Below, piece after piece: positions 21,040 to 32,621 of a stretch of DNA of 64,000 bases. The notes under the pieces were generated by a model. It saw only the letters and a program-made list of their open reading frames with translations. It was not told the origin of the DNA and did no database searches. The stretch comes from Adiantum capillus-veneris (Eukaryota > Streptophyta > Polypodiopsida > Polypodiales > Pteridaceae), in the NCBI GenBank assembly GCA_014529385.2, contig CM043944.1, positions 91,505,914-91,569,913 on the forward strand, read 5' to 3'. The position numbers and the translations under genes are program-made. Within the stretch, counting starts at the first letter, position 1; the number at the start of each line of letters is the position of its first letter.

Positions 21040-23960
21040 ATGGCAGCTACAAAATCACCGACCAAGAAGAAAAGGATGACAATAAAAGACTATTTAGAAG
21101 AAGTGGAGCCGTTTGTCATCCCAAAAGGAACTCTAAAGCCAACCATCATGTGGATTCAAGAGGACTTGGTAGAGTCTAATGATCTGAAGATCTACCAAGG
21201 CGTGTTCAAAGATACGGAAGGAAATGTAATAGAGCTACCCATGCTACCTCGGGAGCTCAATGAGTTTTTCAGAAGCAAGATGACAGAGTACCTGCAGAAG
21301 ATAGATCTCCACAACTATTTTGAAGCTGTGCCAGCAGGACTTGACATAAAAAGAGTATGGGAGTTTGTGACTACAATCAAAGAAGATGGAGTGGCCAGAG
21401 TTACGGATCTGCAAGGCAAGCCGGGCACTGTGATTGTAATCACAGAGAGAGTAGTGGCAGCCGCACTAGACCTCTCCAACAAAGGGGATAGTGTAACCAA
21501 AAGAAGAGATGAAGTCAAGGTGTACTCTGAAAGAAGAGCAACTACACCTTTGAAGACATTGCAAACCCTAAAGTGGCTATCATGAGCCAGCTTTACAACC
21601 AATATTTCCACATGTGTACAAAGCGGCCACAGAAGTACAGAATGCCACCTAGAGCAATTGCCTCAACCTTCACCTGGGCAATGCAGAAGAGCAAGCTGAA
21701 GATGGCAGAAAACATCCCTAACATCCCATTTATAGAAGAAGAAGTGGATGAAGTAAGACGGCAACTGGTAGAAGAGCAGGAAGGCTAGGAAAGAGAGCGG
21801 AAGACCAAGGCGGACCGGGACTTCAAGAAGAAGCCACCAACTCCACCGTCAAGCCCGGAGTCGAGACCACCGCCATCACCACCTCCTCATAGCCCTCCAC
21901 AAACCCAACAAAAGGAGGAGGAACAAGAAGATTATCAGCAAGAAAAGAGCCAAGAGCAAGAGCGGCAAAAAGAAGATGAACAGAAAGAGGAAAAGATAGA
22001 TCCAGAGGAAAGAAGGTTTAGCACATTTCAAGATCTACTAGCTGCGGGATATTCAAGAGAAGAGGCAGCGACAGTTGCATTTGACTTGGCAAGCACAGGG
22101 CCCAAAGAACAGCTATAGAGCCTACAGTTAGTGGAATTGAAGGAGATGGCCACTGATACAGTGGATCTACAGCCACCCACCAATGATTGAGATGTGGTGA
22201 TGAACAAGCTAACCGGGCTCATGGCACAATCAATGGCCATGGAAAGTGAGATTGCTAATCTCAAAACCACCGAAGTGCAAATCAAATCCGAAGTAGACAC
22301 ACTACAAAGACAGAACCAAGGGCATACAGAGAAGGAAGCAAAGCTGCAAGCCAGTCTAGCCACGACATTGCAAAGATGCTAGGAGATGGAAAGAGAAAAT
22401 CAAGCAGCAGCTCAAAGACTGCAAAGAGCTGAAGAAGAATACAGAAAACTCAGCAAGACATTGACAGACGCAGAGAGGGAAAGGGACAACCTAACCCTAC
22501 AACTTGCTGAAGAATCCAAGGAAGTGGAAACACTGAGAAATGCCAAGGAAAAGGCAAAGCTAGAGAATGAGGCGAGCCCAGATGAGGTACTAGAGCTTAA
22601 AGACCAGATGAAAGTCAAAGATCAAACCATCCAACGGCTAGACGGATCTTTATGAAGAACAAATGAAAGAGATCCAAAAGGAGTTGACATTAGAGAAAAG
22701 ACAAAGGCTGATGCCTATTGAGGGCTCTATAGTCATGCAAAACCGCATGGAAGAAGAGAACAAGGCCATGCAAGATGAGCTAGAAGCCATCAAGAGAAAT
22801 CTAGAAGAGGTGGAAAAGATAAATGCCGATCTAAACGACCTCCTGGTGAATATGGGAGAGCAAGCTGAAGCAGAATAGAAGACCTTTCAGAGGCAAATAG
22901 AAGAGATGAGAGGCCAACAACAAACAGAAGAGCAATTTAGCACTGGGCCAGCAGCCATGGAAGGAATAGACTTAGAGAATGAGGCAGATCCTGTGGACAC
23001 CACCATGCAAGAGGAAATCCTTGTAGGACCCTCTCAAGAGCCACAAGATCTGACACAAGAAGAAGAAGAGAAGCTGCAAAAGGCAATAGAAACAGCAGTC
23101 AAAGACAAAGCCAGAGAAGCTTTGGAATGGGAGCAGAGAGTCTTTAAGTCAATGACTATTTAGAAGATAGATGCTAGCAACCTTTGGCGTGAATGGCTAC
23201 AGCCCTCTCTCCCATATCCTGTGCTAAAGTACGAAGCTGCTACAATCAACAAAAGAATCAGAGAGGAGCCAACAGTGCCACTATACAAAGCAGACATCTC
23301 CAAGCATGAAGGGGTAAAGTTGATAGTCGACTCTCAACCTAGGTGGAGAAAGTCATGGCTGACAAAGTATCCATAGTATCTAATCCATCTGGTAGAGGCA
23401 CTTAAAGTCATCAGAGATAACCTAAGTTTCTGCCCTCTACCAAGGATGAGGACGTGGAAGGCCCATGAGCTATTGCAAAGAAGCCAACCTACTTGGCTAA
23501 ATTACCCGAAGCTGTCAGGCTTGAAGGCAGGCGAGAGAATAAGTGTTCAATACATGGTGAAAACCCTAACAGGCACCATCAAATTGTTCACTGTCTCGCC
23601 TGACCTATCTTGCATTATGATGAGAAAGATTTGCAAAACAATTTTGGCAATCTTCGAGACATTCAAACCAGTCCAGGCGACAACAAATATCTTCTTTTTT
23701 CAAGATACATACGGATGTGCATAAGATCTGTCTGGTTGGCCTTCCCACGAGGTGATACAAGCATTGTATCAAAGAATCATGTTTTTGCCATCCTATCACC
23801 TCCAGGATTTTGAAGAAGCTTTCTACACCGGCTTCTTCACAATCAGCACATATATATTCGGCCCGACGCTACTAGCTCAACATGCAAGATATGAGTCACT
23901 GCTCAAGATGAGAGAAAGCCTACGATGAAGAAGCAACTCAAAAGCCATGTCAGGGACGAC
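21040..23960 (+). pseudogene. ORF3 of element 1: long coiled-coil protein 3' of pol
   Basis: Sense-strand coding region between the array and the 3' LTR, about 950 codons, with frameshifts near 21570, 22650 and 23730 and several stops. Parts in order: N-terminal globular part from MAATKSPTKKKRMTIKDYLE with DLQGKPGTVIVITERVVAAA; a proline-rich stretch (PPTPPSSPESRPPPSPPPHS) with acidic Gln/Glu runs; FSTFQDLLAAGYSREEAATV, which resembles a UBA-like helix pair; a coiled coil at about 22194-22870; and a C-terminal globular part (WLQPSLPYPVLKYE, GRIS-like QYMVKTLTGTIK). No signal peptide or membrane segment, so it does not look like an env gene. The layout of the N-terminal part recalls accessory ORFs of plant gypsy elements, but I do not recognise the family. 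Confidence 0.65.
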
Positions 23961-23967
23961 ATGAACA

Positions 23968-23980
23968 AGGAGGGGGGGAG
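23968..23980 (+). promoter_or_regulatory. 3' polypurine tract, element 1
   Basis: AGGAGGGGGGGAG ends directly at the first base of the 3' LTR. This is the expected primer for plus-strand DNA synthesis. Confidence 0.95.
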
Positions 23981-26247
23981 TGTTAGAAGCTGGACACAAC
24001 CTACAAAAAACAACTGCTCGGCGGATTATTATTTGTTGTAATTGTTCATTTATTGAGAAAACCCGACATTTCACCTTTGTAAATATTGGGGCTTACAGAA
24101 GTTTCCAGATTGTATCCCAGTTTTGACACTTTGAGTAGATGGTTAAATTGGAACATTAGAGTTTGAGAATTGTAAGGTATTTATACCACTTTTTGACCTT
24201 AACACTAGAATGGTAATAGGACACTTTTATGTCCTTGGACACTTTTGTGTCCTGTTAAGTGACCATTTTGCTTGAATTATTTGAAGAGTATGAAAATGAA
24301 TTTCTAGGTGCTATATATCCACAAAGTTGCCTTATGAGCTGAAAAAAACTTAGCATTTTTTTTTGAGTATCGATCTCACCATTAACCTTACTCTTGCACA
24401 ACATTTTTGAACCTAAACTGTGTGAAAAAACGGGTCCTATTTTTGGCTTTTTTTCAATTTTTGGCAACTATACCACTCTAAAATTCATGTTTGTGAGGTT
24501 TAGATGGCTAGAGGTTAGGCCTTCATAGTTCTCAACATGTTTTGATGCTTGTAGGGAGAGCTAAGTGTTAAAACTGGAAGTTATGACCAATTTACAAGAA
24601 TTGCATAATCCTGTTTTTTGGCCAAAATTAGCACTTTTATGATTTTTTTGGTGGCTTTCTTGATATCCAAATTCAATTTTGATTGTGTAAGTGTAATGTA
24701 TAACATAAAGCTAATCTTCCTTGAGTTTTGGGGGACCTAATATGCTATATAGCATAGTATATGATGATGGTTGAGTTTTTTGATTGCTGAAGAATATGAT
24801 ACATTTTAGAGTAGCAAGTATAACTTTCTCAATATTGCTAGTTTCTTAGGCCAATTGTGTGTATTTTGTAGGTAGTGACCATATCTAATCATAGACTACA
24901 AACTTGGCTAGATATTGAGTAGTTTCTATGGGTTTCTAGAGGTCATAATGCTAAACCTAGTTTTTTCATGTTTGCTGTATTTAGCACTTTATCATTGCCC
25001 CCAAGGTTCCAATTGTAAGACATCCATTATCCTTTTGACATGCTCCATGGCTCCTTTTGAATCTAGAGGCCCAAAGGGAACTAAGAAAACATGTATATAG
25101 TATCTGTATTGAGCGTGACTATAGAAACTTTGATGATAGGTCCGCAGAATGGCAAAAATGCAACTTTTTTGTACCTATTTTTTTGCCCAAAAAAAAAATA
25201 GTGAGGTCAAAGCAAACATATGTTTTGGTCAACAACCCATTTAAGTTAACGGGGCATTTTATCTCATGTCCTACAAAAATATCCACTCTTATTTATATGC
25301 AATCAACCATAAGAAATTGCTGTTTTGGGCAAAATGCACTAGTCCATCAACTTTGGAGGCTTGTAGTGACCAAGGGATGAGAAAAATTACAAGTTTCTCA
25401 TTTTTTCCATATGTAGTAGTTATTGAACTATAAGCTCATGAAAGGATTTTTCAAAATGAGTGGATCTACTATGGTTTTGGAATTTTTTCCCAAAACCCTG
25501 AAAGGACACTTTTATGTCCTGTAGGTTACCATTCTAGTGTATGAAAAACCCCTTTTGTCATTTTAAAAAAAGTTTGAAGTCTGTGAGTGAGCCTACTGCG
25601 TACGAGAGAGAGTGAGAGCTTCATCCTGACACTACGCACGCACCAGGGGTCGGAATCGAGTGCGAAGAAGTGCAGCATGTTGCCCCCGATGAGAGCTACG
25701 TGCCAATACCTACATTGCGCACGTACAGTCCGATTTTTCGAGCTTGAACCACGAGCTTCATCTGGTGATTTGGTGAGCATACGTTATTCTTTTTTGCATT
25801 TGAGCATATCCACGCATTCGTAGTGTGTAGAGCTACACGTTAGGCACTTTAGTTTTCGAAAACGAGGACCTGTAAATTTCAGCCAGACATCCTACGTGAT
25901 TTTGCACCACGTGTTTTGGGTTGGGATTTTGGTTCATAGACCTTAGGGAGAGCGACCTATTGGTGTTAGTAGGATCTCCTTCAAGTTCCGTGGCGTTTCA
26001 AGATCGTTTGATGGGTATTTGGCTCTAGAAAGCGTTGTAGGAAATCTCCTCTTATGCATTCCTGAAGGCTATGGCTTTGACATTGGGTAGAGACCTCTCT
26101 AGGAATTAGTTAGGAGTCGGTCGAGTATAGGTTGACACCCTATGTTTGCTTCCACACGCCTGTGGGTCGAGCTTCGTCCTTAGGTAACAAATCTTGTTAG
26201 GTGAGTTCTCGCTGTGTTGACGTCAGTTGCGGCGTATCCATCCAACA
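23981..26247 (+). mobile_element. 3' LTR of element 1, interrupted by T1
   Basis: Starts TGTTAGAAGC, ends CCATCCAACA, and is followed by the target duplication GTCGT. Without T1 it is about 930 bp, close to the 912 bp of the 5' LTR, with scattered substitutions that show the insertion is not young. Confidence 0.95.
24203..25539. mobile_element. T1: TIR transposon inserted at TTAA
   Basis: 1337 bp with 14-base terminal inverted repeats CACTAGAATGGTAA. Just inside both ends are hairpin-forming blocks: GGACACTTTTATGTCC at both, and GGACACTTTTGTGTCC (perfect 6-base arms, loop TTTT) at the left. The empty site is seen in the 5' LTR (TTAA at 5986-5989, followed by TGAAAA). Left of T1 is TTAA; right is TA then TGAAAA, consistent with a TTAA target that lost two bases on the right. 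No transposase can be read, so it is non-autonomous. TTAA targets are known for piggyBac; the terminal sequence is not that of a family I can name. Confidence 0.8.
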
Positions 26248-26893
26248 GTCGTCCTTACCAATATCATTAGCTGGGGTCCATATCATCCATGAACGATGTG
26301 GGAGTGCCTGGGTCACATCTCTTGTCCTCCATTAGCTCAGTTGAAACATAGCACACATTTAGCATACATAACAAAGAAGCATGATTACTGTTTTATGAAA
26401 TTGCTAGCTTACCTACGAGATCCTAATACACATTCCCAAGGGCCGAACATCTTGCTATAACAGATATCTCCCATTGAGAGTATGGTACAACCCACTTGGG
26501 CTTCGTCCTTAGTTGACACCCTATGTTTGCTTCCACGTGCCTGCGGGTCGAGCTTCGTCCTTAGCTGACAAATCTTGTTAGGTGAGTTCTCGCTGTGTTG
26601 ACGTTAGTCGCGGCATATCCGTCCAATAGTCATCCTTACCAATATCATTACCTGGGGTCCATATCATCCATGAACGATGTGGAAGTGCCTGGGTCACATC
26701 TCTTGTCCTCCATTAGCTCAGTTGAAACATAGCACACATTTAGCATACATAACAAAGAAGCATGATTATTGTTCTATGAAATTGCCAGCTTACCTAACGA
26801 GATCCTAATACACATTCCCAAGGGCCAAACATCTTGCTATAATAGGTATCTCCCATTGAGAGTATGGTACAACGCACTTGGGCTCAGTTGTAC
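26132..26893. repeat. 381-bp tandem duplication across the LTR-flank junction
   Basis: Units 26132-26512 and 26513-26893. Each holds the last ~115 bases of the 3' LTR, the target duplication (GTCGT, and GTCAT in the second) and about 250 bases of flanking locus. GTCCTTACCAATATCATTA recurs at an offset of 381. It arose after element 1 inserted. Confidence 0.9.
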
Positions 26894-26906
26894 AAAAAAA
26901 AAAAAA

Positions 26907-27275
26907 CTAGAAGGGATGGTACTTATGGACACATGGAAGATAAAATACCTTGGCCACATGTTTTCCCCAAAGCACTTGTCCACAAGCCACACAATTTCCA
27001 CCAATTATTATAGTTTCAACACTTGAGGCAAACTTGGAAGGTGGAGTCGGCCTTAGAAGGGCCTTGACCTCTCTCTTTAGGAATTTGCAAGACTCCTTCA
27101 TGAAGGGAGGTCTATCTTCTAGCCTCATGTAGTATCCTCTCCATATCCTGAATTGTTGTCTATACAAAATGAAAAACAAAATAAAATAAAAAATTACACA
27201 ACCAACCATGAAGCTTGAAGGTTTATCAGGCATTATCACTTTCAAGCACTTGGAAGCACAATGAAGCACTTTCAA
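26907..27275 (-). pseudogene. Decayed ORF with RING-like Cys/His end
   Basis: 122 codons on the minus strand. The second half reads IIIGGNCVACGQVLWGKHV then FYLPCVHKYHPF, i.e. C-x2-C followed by C-x-H-x2-H, which resembles the core of a RING or related zinc-binding domain. The upstream part is hydrophobic (VIFYFILFFILY) and may be non-coding. It may be the 3' part of the minus-strand ORFs at 27783-28900, separated by the repeat at 27241-27770. Broken or partial; function not assigned. Confidence 0.4.
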
Positions 27276-27770
27276 AAAATTTCAAGCACTTCAAAGTGTT
27301 TTGAAGTGCTTGGGAATGCTTTCCAGTACTTCAAAGTGGTTTCAAGTGCTTGAAGATGCTTTGAAGAAGAAGCATTTTCAAGTAGTATTGAGCACTTGGA
27401 AGCATTTTGAAGCACTTTAGAGTACTTGCAACTCTTCAAAGTGGTGTAGAGAGCCTAAAAATGCCCAGAAGGTGAAGTAGTAGCAAGAAATATCAAGCAC
27501 TTGGAAGCACTCTCAAGTACTTTGAAGAAAATTATAGTACTTTACAACACTTTAATGTTATGAAGCACTCCAAGTACTTTGAGGTAGTTTGAAACACTCT
27601 GGAGCTCCTTTAAGCACTACCAAGTATTTAAGTGGCATAAAGTGTCCTAAATTTTATAAGCATTATCACTTCTCATGCACTTGGTATTGGTCCTAGCACT
27701 TTAAATTACTCTAATCACTTTCAAGAGCTCTAATCTCTCAAGTGATGTCCAAGCACTTTGAAGTGGTCTA
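27241..27770. repeat. Degenerate AAGCACTT/AAGTGCTT repeat
   Basis: About 530 bases built of irregular 10-20 base units around AAGCACTTTGAAG and its reverse complement. Several local inverted repeats exist, for example AAGCACTTCAAA...TTTGAAGTGCTT at about 27284-27311. Decayed satellite-like DNA. Confidence 0.8.
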
Positions 27771-27782
27771 AGAACCTAAAAG

Positions 27783-28902
27783 TTACAAGAATTTAGAATT
27801 GTAAGAGTCCAGTACTTGCATTACAGACACCTCCTCCTTCATATTTGTAGCATTGGTCAAGCCACCATCAATTGAAAGTACCCTTATCAGCACTAAAATC
27901 TCAGCTTCCTTTTGGAAAATAAGACCTTCATTATATGATGGAGATGATTTTAATACTTGTAGTTCTTCTCTGAGCCTCTCCACCTCTGTAATAATTGGAG
28001 CACAAGCTGAGTAGCTTCCTTCATTGCGTAGCCTTAAATAATTCTTTTTTTTTTCTAATACAAATTTAGAAGAAGCGACCTTGTCTTCAACTTCATGGGC
28101 GTGGAAATCAAACTCATTTGCAATTTGATCCACCCACTCTGTGTACAAGGGCTGGGTTGCAATCTCAATTTGTTTCAAAGGGAGATTGGACACAATAGGA
28201 CGATATGAGTCCATAACAAAATCCTCATGTCCTGGTAAAACATGCACATCGTAATCCGTCATGAACTTCATCACTTTCCTATTCAAACCCCTCGTCTGTG
28301 ACTTGAAATTCTCCAAGACCATGCAATCTGGTGACTTTTAGTTCTGCTTTGACTGTTGCATAATTTTCATTGGCAAACAGCCTTGCAAACTTGGTCATGA
28401 GTTCACCGATGGAGGGGGTAGCTTGGTATACCTTCTGATAAAGGAGGTGACAAATGTCATAGAGGTGGTCGTGCACCATGTGGAGGAAGACTTGGTCTTC
28501 TTCTTCTTAGACACCTTGAAGTCAATGAGCCATTGATCAGGTGGCAAGTCCTCATCAATGAGCTCCTTGGGTAGCTTTCACTCTATGCTTGACCCATACT
28601 CTTGATGAAACTCCAATGCTGAGTAGCAAAATTGGGAAAATTTTGGATACTCTGACGATGCTCTCAATAAGATCAAGAGAAGTTAGTTTTGCTGCCAATA
28701 GTGAGATGCATGCATTTCTTAGACAAGAAAAGACTAACATAGCACCTTTTCGAGCAGACTTTGTTGTTGGGGGGCCGCATTTAGACTGAGAAGCTTCAAC
28801 ATGCTCCAATTTTGGTGCGTATGATATGATTTATTGAACAAAATATGAATCTTGAAATGGGTCCTTGCACTTCTTGGGGGGTGTGGCAATGGGAGTGCTC
28901 AT
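27783..28902 (-). pseudogene. Decayed minus-strand gene of unknown function
   Basis: Reads in pieces: a start MSTPIATPPKKC near 28902, SKCGPPTTKSARKGAMLVFS and following at 28555-28809, LPPDQWLIDFKVSKKKK near 28510, a 66-codon part at 28279-28479 (HMVHDHLYDICHLLY...ELMTKFARLFA), and a 179-codon part at 27783-28322 with PLYTEWVDQIANEFDFHAHE and a coiled-coil segment. The pieces follow one another with frameshifts, so one ancestral protein of about 370 codons is likely. I do not recognise the family. It belongs to the locus that element 1 entered. Confidence 0.45.
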
Positions 28903-28931
28903 CTCTGTATTGAGCAATGGAATAGCAAGTT

Positions 28932-29045
28932 AGCTTCTGTGAGAAGGTTGGAGAAGAGGAGAGCAAGGCAGCTTCTGTGAGAAGGGTGGAGAAGAGGAGA
29001 GCAGGGTAGCTTTTGTGAGAAGGGTGGAGAAGAAGAAAGCAGTTT
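28932..29045. repeat. 38-bp tandem repeat, three copies
   Basis: AGCTTCTGTGAGAAGG recurs at 28932, 28970 and 29008, each 38 bases apart, with GGAGAAGAGGAGAGCA in each unit. Sequence from 29046 to 29450 has no supported gene. Confidence 0.9.
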
Positions 29046-29450
29046 AGCTTTACACGCAGGCATCAGGCGGGGCCATATCAGTTCTTAATGAGGTGTTTGA
29101 AAACAAGGACCCTATGCCATGCCATGATAACCCACATGCAGATACACCTAGATTTTGCATGCTTTCAAAAAATACCTTTGCATGCAACATTATAGATCCC
29201 TTTATCTCAATAAAGTTCCTGTCTTCTAGGGGCTATTGGTGGTACCACCAAAAGGTGCAAAAAGTGGTACCACCTAAACATACTTTCACCCGTATATTGT
29301 AGCTTATCCCATATGAACTTTCCTTGGGGGTCGCAACTCCAAAATTTTGAGAGTTATTAGAGAGGGTGTGCTAAAATCCTGATGGGTGTGTGATACCCAA
29401 GCACTCATGAAGTGCTTAACCTCACCATGTATTTAGTTATCTCTTGTTTT

Positions 29451-29577
29451 TGTTAGAAAATTCACGTGCAAGAATGCACACAAAGATGAGAAGATGAAGG
29501 AGAACCTCAAGAGCGCACAACACAGGAAGTAGTATTACCAAGTGTGCTAATACGAAGATAAGCCTTGCCCTAGATTA
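29451..29577 (-). mobile_element. Older copia LTR, left part (continues at 35022)
   Basis: Begins TGTTAGAAAA and is cut at 29577 by the younger copia element; the other part is 35022-35126, ending ATTGTAACA. Joined length about 232 bp, close to the 227 bp LTRs of the younger element and alike in sequence (GAGGGAAAAAAGTGCC, CACACATCACTACCA), so it is a related family. Confidence 0.85.
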
Positions 29578-29804
29578 TGTTGGAATTAGGGTTGCAGAGA
29601 AACACACACAGCTCGGAGAAGATGAAGGAAACTCAAGGCACACAATAGAGAGTGTATTACTTAGTGTGCAATGGAAAGATTGATAGCCCTAGAGTGATGG
29701 GCGTATAGACAATGCACGGGGGAAAAAAACTCCTAAAGAGGGAAAAGATGCCCCGGTGGTCCTAGTGTGTTCACACACATCACTACCACATGTATATGAT
29801 AACA
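29578..29804 (-). mobile_element. 3' LTR of copia element
   Basis: 227 bp, plus strand TGTTGGAATT to GATAACA. Confidence 0.97.
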
Positions 29805-31551
29805 AATCCCCCCTAGAGTGATGCGGTGAACGAGAGCTGGCACATGAGTAAAGGGAAGTGCCATGCCTTGAGGATAGGATCAAGTCCACAAAGGGGAGTA
29901 AGCCCAAAGCTTTGTGGAAAGCTTGAAGCTTCTCACGAGACAATGCCTTTGTGAAAAGATCTGCAAGGTTGTTCTGTGTTGGCACATAAGCCAAGTTGAT
30001 CTCTCCTTCTGAGAGCCTCTCCCTGACATAGTGGTAATGCACCTCAATGTGCTTTGTGCGAGCATGAAAAACTGGGTTCCTCGCAACTGCCAATGCACTC
30101 GGACTGTCAGTGTAGATAGTGTTGGTAGTATCCTGTCCAACACCCAAATCAGCCATAAGGCGTCTGAGCCATACACACTCAACCGTAGCTGTGAAGACTG
30201 CCCTGTACTCAGCCTCACAACTCGAAGTGGACACAGTAGGTTGCTTCTTGCTCAACCATGATATACATGAACTGCCAAGCATGAAACAAAAACCACTTGT
30301 GGACACTCGCGTGTCAAAACAACCAGCTCAATCTGAGTCCGAAAAAGCATGTAAGTCTGGCAGCAATGATACCCCCTTGGGATAAAACAAGCCAAGATGT
30401 AAAGTGCCACTAAGGTAGCGGAAAATCCTCTTGACAACCTGCCAATGCTTAGACCCTGGGCTATGCATAAATCTGTTGACCTGTGAGACTGCAAATTGAA
30501 TATCCGGCCTCGTGTTGCATACATAAATGAGGCAGCCAACAACAGTTTGGTAAAGAGTGACATTAGCAGGATTGCCAGCATCATGTAGAGTCAACTTCAA
30601 ACCTGTTTCCATGGGAGTGGCAATAGGTTTGCAATCCTCAAGTCCAAACTTACATAGCAATGTCTCTATGTAACTTTTCTGACACAAGGAAATACCACCA
30701 TCACACTACTTAAACTGTATACCCAAGTAATGATGCAACAGCCCCAAATCTTTCATCTTGAAAGTAGCATTAAAATCAGCCTTAAATTCAGCAATATGTC
30801 TCTCATTTGGTCCAGTGATTAGCAAATCATCAACATAAAGAACCACAATGAGAAGTACATCACCCTCACGCTTTACATACAATGTGATTTTTGTTGGACT
30901 GTTACGAAAGCCTCATTTAACCAAATGAGTGTCAGCTTTCTCATACCAAGCACGAGGAGATTGCTTCAACCCATACAAAGCCTTCTTACATCTGCACACT
31001 TTGTCCTCTTGTCCTTTTATGACAAAACCGCGAGGCTGCGTTACATAGACTTCCTCAATTATGTCACCATTCAAGAAAGCAGTAACAATGTGTGATTGAT
31101 GTACAACCCAACCAAAATGAGTTGCCAATGCACATAGAAAACGTACAGTAGTCATACGACAAGTGGGAGAAAAAGTCTCTTCATAATCTATGCCTTTTTG
31201 CTGTGCATAACCTTTTGCAACAAGTCAAGCCTTATGGCGATTGATCTCACCATCCGGCTTGCGTTTCAACATGTAAACCCACTTCGTACCAATGGCCTTT
31301 TTTCCAGGAGGCAAATCACATAAAGTACATGTGTCATTTTCTATAAGTGCATCATATTCTGATTGCATGGCAGCCATCCAATTTGTTGAATTTTGTGCTT
31401 CATCAAAAGACAGAGGCTCCTCAACATCATGTAAGCTAGACACAGCCAAAGCATAACAACCTGATGCATAAGATGCATGGCGAGAGCATGAACGAGTATG
31501 ACTAGACAAAGGTGCATCCAATTTACTGTCACGCAAAGTGTGCACAACCAT
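29689..31551 (-). pseudogene. pol: Copia reverse transcriptase and RNase H
   Basis: RT starts near 31551 with NSTNWMAAMQSEYDALIEND and GTKWVYMLKRKPDGE, then [30 protein letters not shown] and [18 protein letters not shown] (30913-31155). The YVDD box reads as VDDLLI near 30820-30835. Then CYIETLLC-type segment, LIYVCNTRPDIQFAVSQVNR, and RNase H with [20 protein letters not shown] and LADLFTKAL. Several frame changes (near 30900, 30690 and 30310) break it. All typical of Ty1/copia Pol. Confidence 0.93.
29805..29820 (-). promoter_or_regulatory. Polypurine tract of copia element
   Basis: On the minus strand CTCTAGGGGGGATT lies directly before the 3' LTR. Confidence 0.9.
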
Positions 31552-31739
31552 TTTGGCATACCTCTAGCTTGCTCATTTTCAGCCCTTTCCTCATCAAGTA
31601 CATCATGTACATCTGCATCAGTAATAGGCTGATCTAAAACATTTTTAGAAACCCCCATAGGCTGTACATTTGCCTCATTGGAACTTACATTCGTATTTCC
31701 ACCACTGAAAAGAGGCAACAAAGTGTCATAAATGTACTG

Positions 31740-32618
31740 TCAGCTTATATTACTGTCTCTAGTACATGACAACAAGGGCTGAACAGAATCTTCCACAAAC
31801 ACTACATCCCGAGAAAACAAAATACGTTTTGTTTGCGGATGATACAACCTGTAACCTTTGATTTCAGCACTATAACCAACAAAAATAAGTTTGACAGCCT
31901 TATCATCCAATTTTCTGCGCTGCACTTGTGGCACCAAAGCATATGCCAAACAGCCAAAAACACGCATGTGCTCAATAGAAGGCTTTCTATCATGCCATGC
32001 TTCATATGGAGTAATAGACTGCAAAGCTTTCATAGGGCACGTGTTAAGTACATGAGTGGCACACATGATGGCCTCAAGCCAAAAAGAATGCGGCAAAGCT
32101 TGACTTTTGACCATACATCGTGCCATTTCCGTAACTGACCTATTTTTCCTCTCAGCAACACCATTTTGCTGAGGTGTATAAGGCACTGTACATTGGTGTT
32201 TTATCCCACGACTAGCCAGAAATGCATTAAACTCATGAGACATATACTCCCCCCCTCGATCGGAACAGAGGGTGCCCATAGTACATTTCGAGACATTTTC
32301 AACCATAGCCAGAAATTGTTTGAAGCACATAAAAACTTCGGACTTCACTTTAAGCGGAAATACCCATGCATGCCTGGAGTAATCATCAATGAAAGTCACT
32401 AAGTATAGGTAATTTCCCAAGGACGGAGTTTGCATGGGCCCACAAACATCACTATGCACAAGCTACAACCTGCATGTGGCCTGAACTGAACCATCCTTTG
32501 GAAATTTAGAACGCTGCATCTTACCCAAAATACAGCCTTCACAAACATGTTTGACAGGTGCTTCAAGAGGTGGCAAAGAAGAAACCATATTAGATTTCTG
32601 CAAACGCAGCAAACTAGC
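31740..32618 (-). pseudogene. pol: Copia integrase
   Basis: Zinc module at the start (LWHAHFGHLNFASLLRL with CEGCILGK, just upstream), then the core: HSDVCGPMQTPSLGNYLY, FIDDYSRHAWVFPLK, CSDRGGEYMSHEF and TPQQNGVAERKNRS, which supply Asp-Asp-Glu. The C-terminal part has the KLIFVGYSAEIKGYRL block. A 239-codon stretch is open; a frame change or stop separates it from the zinc part at about 32460. Confidence 0.95.
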
Positions 32619-32621
32619 AAA

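Larger units (their letters stand above)
5764..26247 (+). mobile_element. Element 1: giant Ty3/gypsy LTR retrotransposon
   Basis: Two related LTRs (5764-6675 and 23981-26247) begin TGTTAGAAGC and end CCAACA. They are flanked by the same five bases, GTCGT, at 5759-5763 and 26248-26252, which proves one insertion of about 20.5 kb (about 19.1 kb without the nested T1). Order: PBS, leader with palindromes, gag, protease, RT-RNase H, integrase, retropepsin-like/WIPK extension, internal polypurine tract, palindrome array, coiled-coil ORF, polypurine tract, LTR. The tRNA-Asp-like PBS and the lack of a chromodomain after integrase suggest the Athila/Tat side of plant gypsy. Every coding block has stops or frameshifts, so this copy cannot be autonomous. 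Confidence 0.95.

Noticed and set aside
21040-23960. env-like gene
   Set aside because: The place fits, but no signal peptide or transmembrane segment is visible; the main feature is a coiled coil.
24203-25539. CACTA (EnSpm) transposon
   Set aside because: The ends start CACTA, but T2 has TTAA on both sides and 3-bp reading gives TAA versus TTA, which do not match. CACTA elements make 3-bp direct duplications.
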